This document shows positions 5,157 through 6,280 of a stretch of DNA of 6,280 bases, in pieces (the stretch's first letter is position 1; each line of letters begins with the position of its first letter). Below the pieces are notes generated by a model. It saw only the letters and a program-made list of their open reading frames with translations. It was not told the origin of the DNA and made no database searches. The translations under genes and the position numbers were made by a program. Origin of the DNA: Oscillospiraceae bacterium (GTDB taxonomy: Bacteria; Bacillota; Clostridia; Oscillospirales; Oscillospiraceae); NCBI GenBank assembly GCA_902783825.1, contig CACZSJ010000150.1:1-6280 (forward strand). Reading direction: 5' to 3'.

Positions 5157-6200
5157 ATGAAAAAGCTGTTATCCCTTGTTTTGGCAGTTGCTATGCTCCT
5201 AAGCCTGTGTGCATGCGGGAGCAAGGAACCGACCTCTAACCCCGGGGCGACCGATGACGAAAGCGGCATTGCTCCCTTAAACATTACATTTAATGTTGCG
5301 GTCAGCGGTGAAATGTACGATGCAATGACCAATAAGTTTGCTGAGCGTTGTAAGGAACTGTCCGATGGTGCGATTACGGTTCAGACTGTTGCAGCTGGCA
5401 CACTGGGCTCTGCCCGAGAGGTCGTTGAGGCCTGCCAGTTAAATTCGGTTAATATGATCTGGGCGGCGGATTCGGAGCTGGATCAGGTTGTTGGTAATCT
5501 TTCTTGGGCGTGGCTCCCGTATACGGTCACAAACTATGAACAGGCTGACGAGTATTACAATGAGGGCTGGATCGACGAAGCGATTGCGGAAATATGTGCC
5601 GAGGCTGGTATCACCTGCGTTGCAGGCTCTGAAAATGGCACCCGTCTAATGTGCACAAAGGGCGTCATTGTTGATTCGATTGATAAGATGAAGGGCTTGA
5701 AGGTGCGTGTGCCGGAGCAGGCACCGCTGGTCCGCTTCTATAGTCTTTGCGGTTCTCTGCCCTCCACCATTACTGCAAGCGAGTCTTTCTCCGCGATGCA
5801 GCAGGGTACGGTTGATGGTTCGGACAATACGCTTGTGAATTTGAACAACCTGGGCTTCTTCGACATTGTTGATTGCATTACTGCTCTGAACTATCAATAT
5901 TCCTCTGCGAAGATTTGTGCCAACAAGGCCTGGTATGATGCTTTGAGCGACGCGCAGCGCGAAGTGATTGAGCAGGCGGCTGCCGAAGCCGGCTTGCTGC
6001 TGAGAGATTGGATCCGCGATAATGAGGCACAGCTCTTTGAAAAGGCAGAGAGCATGAACATTACGGTAGTGAATCCTGACGAAGCGTTTCAGGCTGAGCT
6101 GAAGAAGGCGGCTTCTGTGATGTGGGAAGAGGCTTACGGCGATTATCCCGAAGAGTATCACCACTATATTGACAAGATGATCGAGACCTTCGGCAACTAA
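5157..6200 (+). CDS. dctP: TRAP transporter substrate-binding lipoprotein, DctP family
   Basis: This 347-residue extracytoplasmic receptor would capture a small organic acid and hand it to TRAP membrane subunits driven by an ion gradient. The N-terminus is a lipoprotein signal: MKKLLSLVLAVAMLL, then LSLCACG with Cys20 as the lipidated residue. It would be tethered outside the membrane, as expected in a Gram-positive cell. A short hydrophilic linker precedes the DctP fold at about residue 42. Family marks are GTLGSAREVVEACQ, SENGTRLMCTKG, KMKGLKVRVPE with Arg184 in the place of the carboxylate-binding Arg, and ESFSAMQQGTVDGSDN (209-224). The start is set by AAGGAGA (5142-5148), 8 bases upstream. 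It lies 16 bases after the metallohydrolase in the same operon. The conserved Arg argues for a carboxylate ligand, but its identity is not readable. The membrane subunits are not in the window and should lie just downstream. Confidence 0.95.
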   Translation: MKKLLSLVLAVAMLLSLCACGSKEPTSNPGATDDESGIAPLNITFNVAVSGEMYDAMTNKFAERCKELSDGAITVQTVAAGTLGSAREVVEACQLNSVNMIWAADSELDQVVGNLSWAWLPYTVTNYEQADEYYNEGWIDEAIAEICAEAGITCVAGSENGTRLMCTKGVIVDSIDKMKGLKVRVPEQAPLVRFYSLCGSLPSTITASESFSAMQQGTVDGSDNTLVNLNNLGFFDIVDCITALNYQYSSAKICANKAWYDALSDAQREVIEQAAAEAGLLLRDWIRDNEAQLFEKAESMNITVVNPDEAFQAELKKAASVMWEEAYGDYPEEYHHYIDKMIETFGN

Positions 6201-6210
6201 TAATTGGGAA

Positions 6211-6255
6211 AGCAGGTGCGGGAGGAATCGAATACCCATTTTTCCCGTACCTGTT
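6211..6255 (+). other. Long intercistronic hairpin downstream of dctP
   Basis: CAGGTGCGGGA (6213-6223) pairs with TCCCGTACCTG (6243-6253) through 11 pairs including one G-U. The pairing can extend inward to 6228/6238 and outward to 6211/6255, leaving a loop of about 9 bases. No T-run follows and a Shine-Dalgarno comes soon after, so it is not a standard terminator. A likely role is protecting the dctP message from 3' decay or partly reducing read-through. This would allow more binding protein than membrane subunit to be made. Confidence 0.65.
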
Positions 6256-6267
6256 GAAGTTTAAAGA

Positions 6268-6277
6268 AGGAAGGAGA
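6268..6277 (+). promoter_or_regulatory. Shine-Dalgarno of a following gene whose start lies beyond the window
   Basis: The final bases read AGAAGGAAGGAGAGAA (6265-6280) with an ideal AAGGAG (6271-6276) and no start codon after it before the window ends. A start within a few bases past 6280 is expected. From the DctP neighbour, the next gene is most likely the TRAP small (DctQ) or large (DctM) membrane subunit. Confidence 0.65.
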
Positions 6278-6280
6278 GAA

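Noticed and set aside
5646..6239. Minus-strand frame of 197 codons opposite dctP
   Set aside because: It is antisense to a clear DctP gene and overlaps the downstream hairpin. No domain is recognisable.
1..6280. tRNA, rRNA, CRISPR arrays, insertion sequences, phage or attachment sites
   Set aside because: I saw no cloverleaf, spaced direct repeats, transposase or integrase coding sequence, or terminal repeats.

Overview
The window looks like part of a catabolic locus from a moderately GC-rich member of the Firmicutes, most likely a gut-type Clostridia (Oscillospiraceae-like). The evidence is strong purine-rich Shine-Dalgarno sites, a lipoprotein signal ending in LSLCACG that is typical of Clostridia, TTGACA-type promoters in an AT-rich intergenic gap, and acetoin-dehydrogenase-like E1 subunits. 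The taxonomic call is an inference from style, not from a marker gene.

Positions 1-2225 hold the end of a rightward operon. It contains the 3' two thirds of a thiamine-diphosphate E1 alpha subunit, the complete E1 beta subunit, and a small PPC/DUF296-domain protein. It closes with a hairpin terminator shared with the convergent gene. No E2 or E3 follows, although these are the usual partners of such an E1.

Positions 2232-2951 (minus strand) encode a GntR-family regulator of the FadR/FCD subfamily. A 277-base AT-rich gap (2952-3228) separates it from a divergent rightward operon. The gap carries two copies of the palindrome TGTATACA, each next to one of the two candidate promoters. This arrangement suggests that the regulator controls both itself and the operon.

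Positions 3229 to the right edge hold an SDR-family NAD-type dehydrogenase, an amidohydrolase-superfamily metallohydrolase (dihydroorotase-like, Atu3266/EF_0837 group) and a TRAP-transporter substrate-binding lipoprotein. A long hairpin and then a Shine-Dalgarno sequence follow at the very end of the window. The next gene therefore starts just outside, and is most likely a TRAP membrane subunit.

The reading that best joins these parts is substrate-induced uptake and breakdown of a small carboxylate. The TRAP system would capture it, the metallohydrolase would cleave an amide, ester or ring bond, the dehydrogenase would oxidise a hydroxyl, and the E1 enzyme might decarboxylate the resulting 2-oxo compound. 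The substrate cannot be read from the sequence, and the link between the E1 operon and the TRAP operon rests only on proximity.
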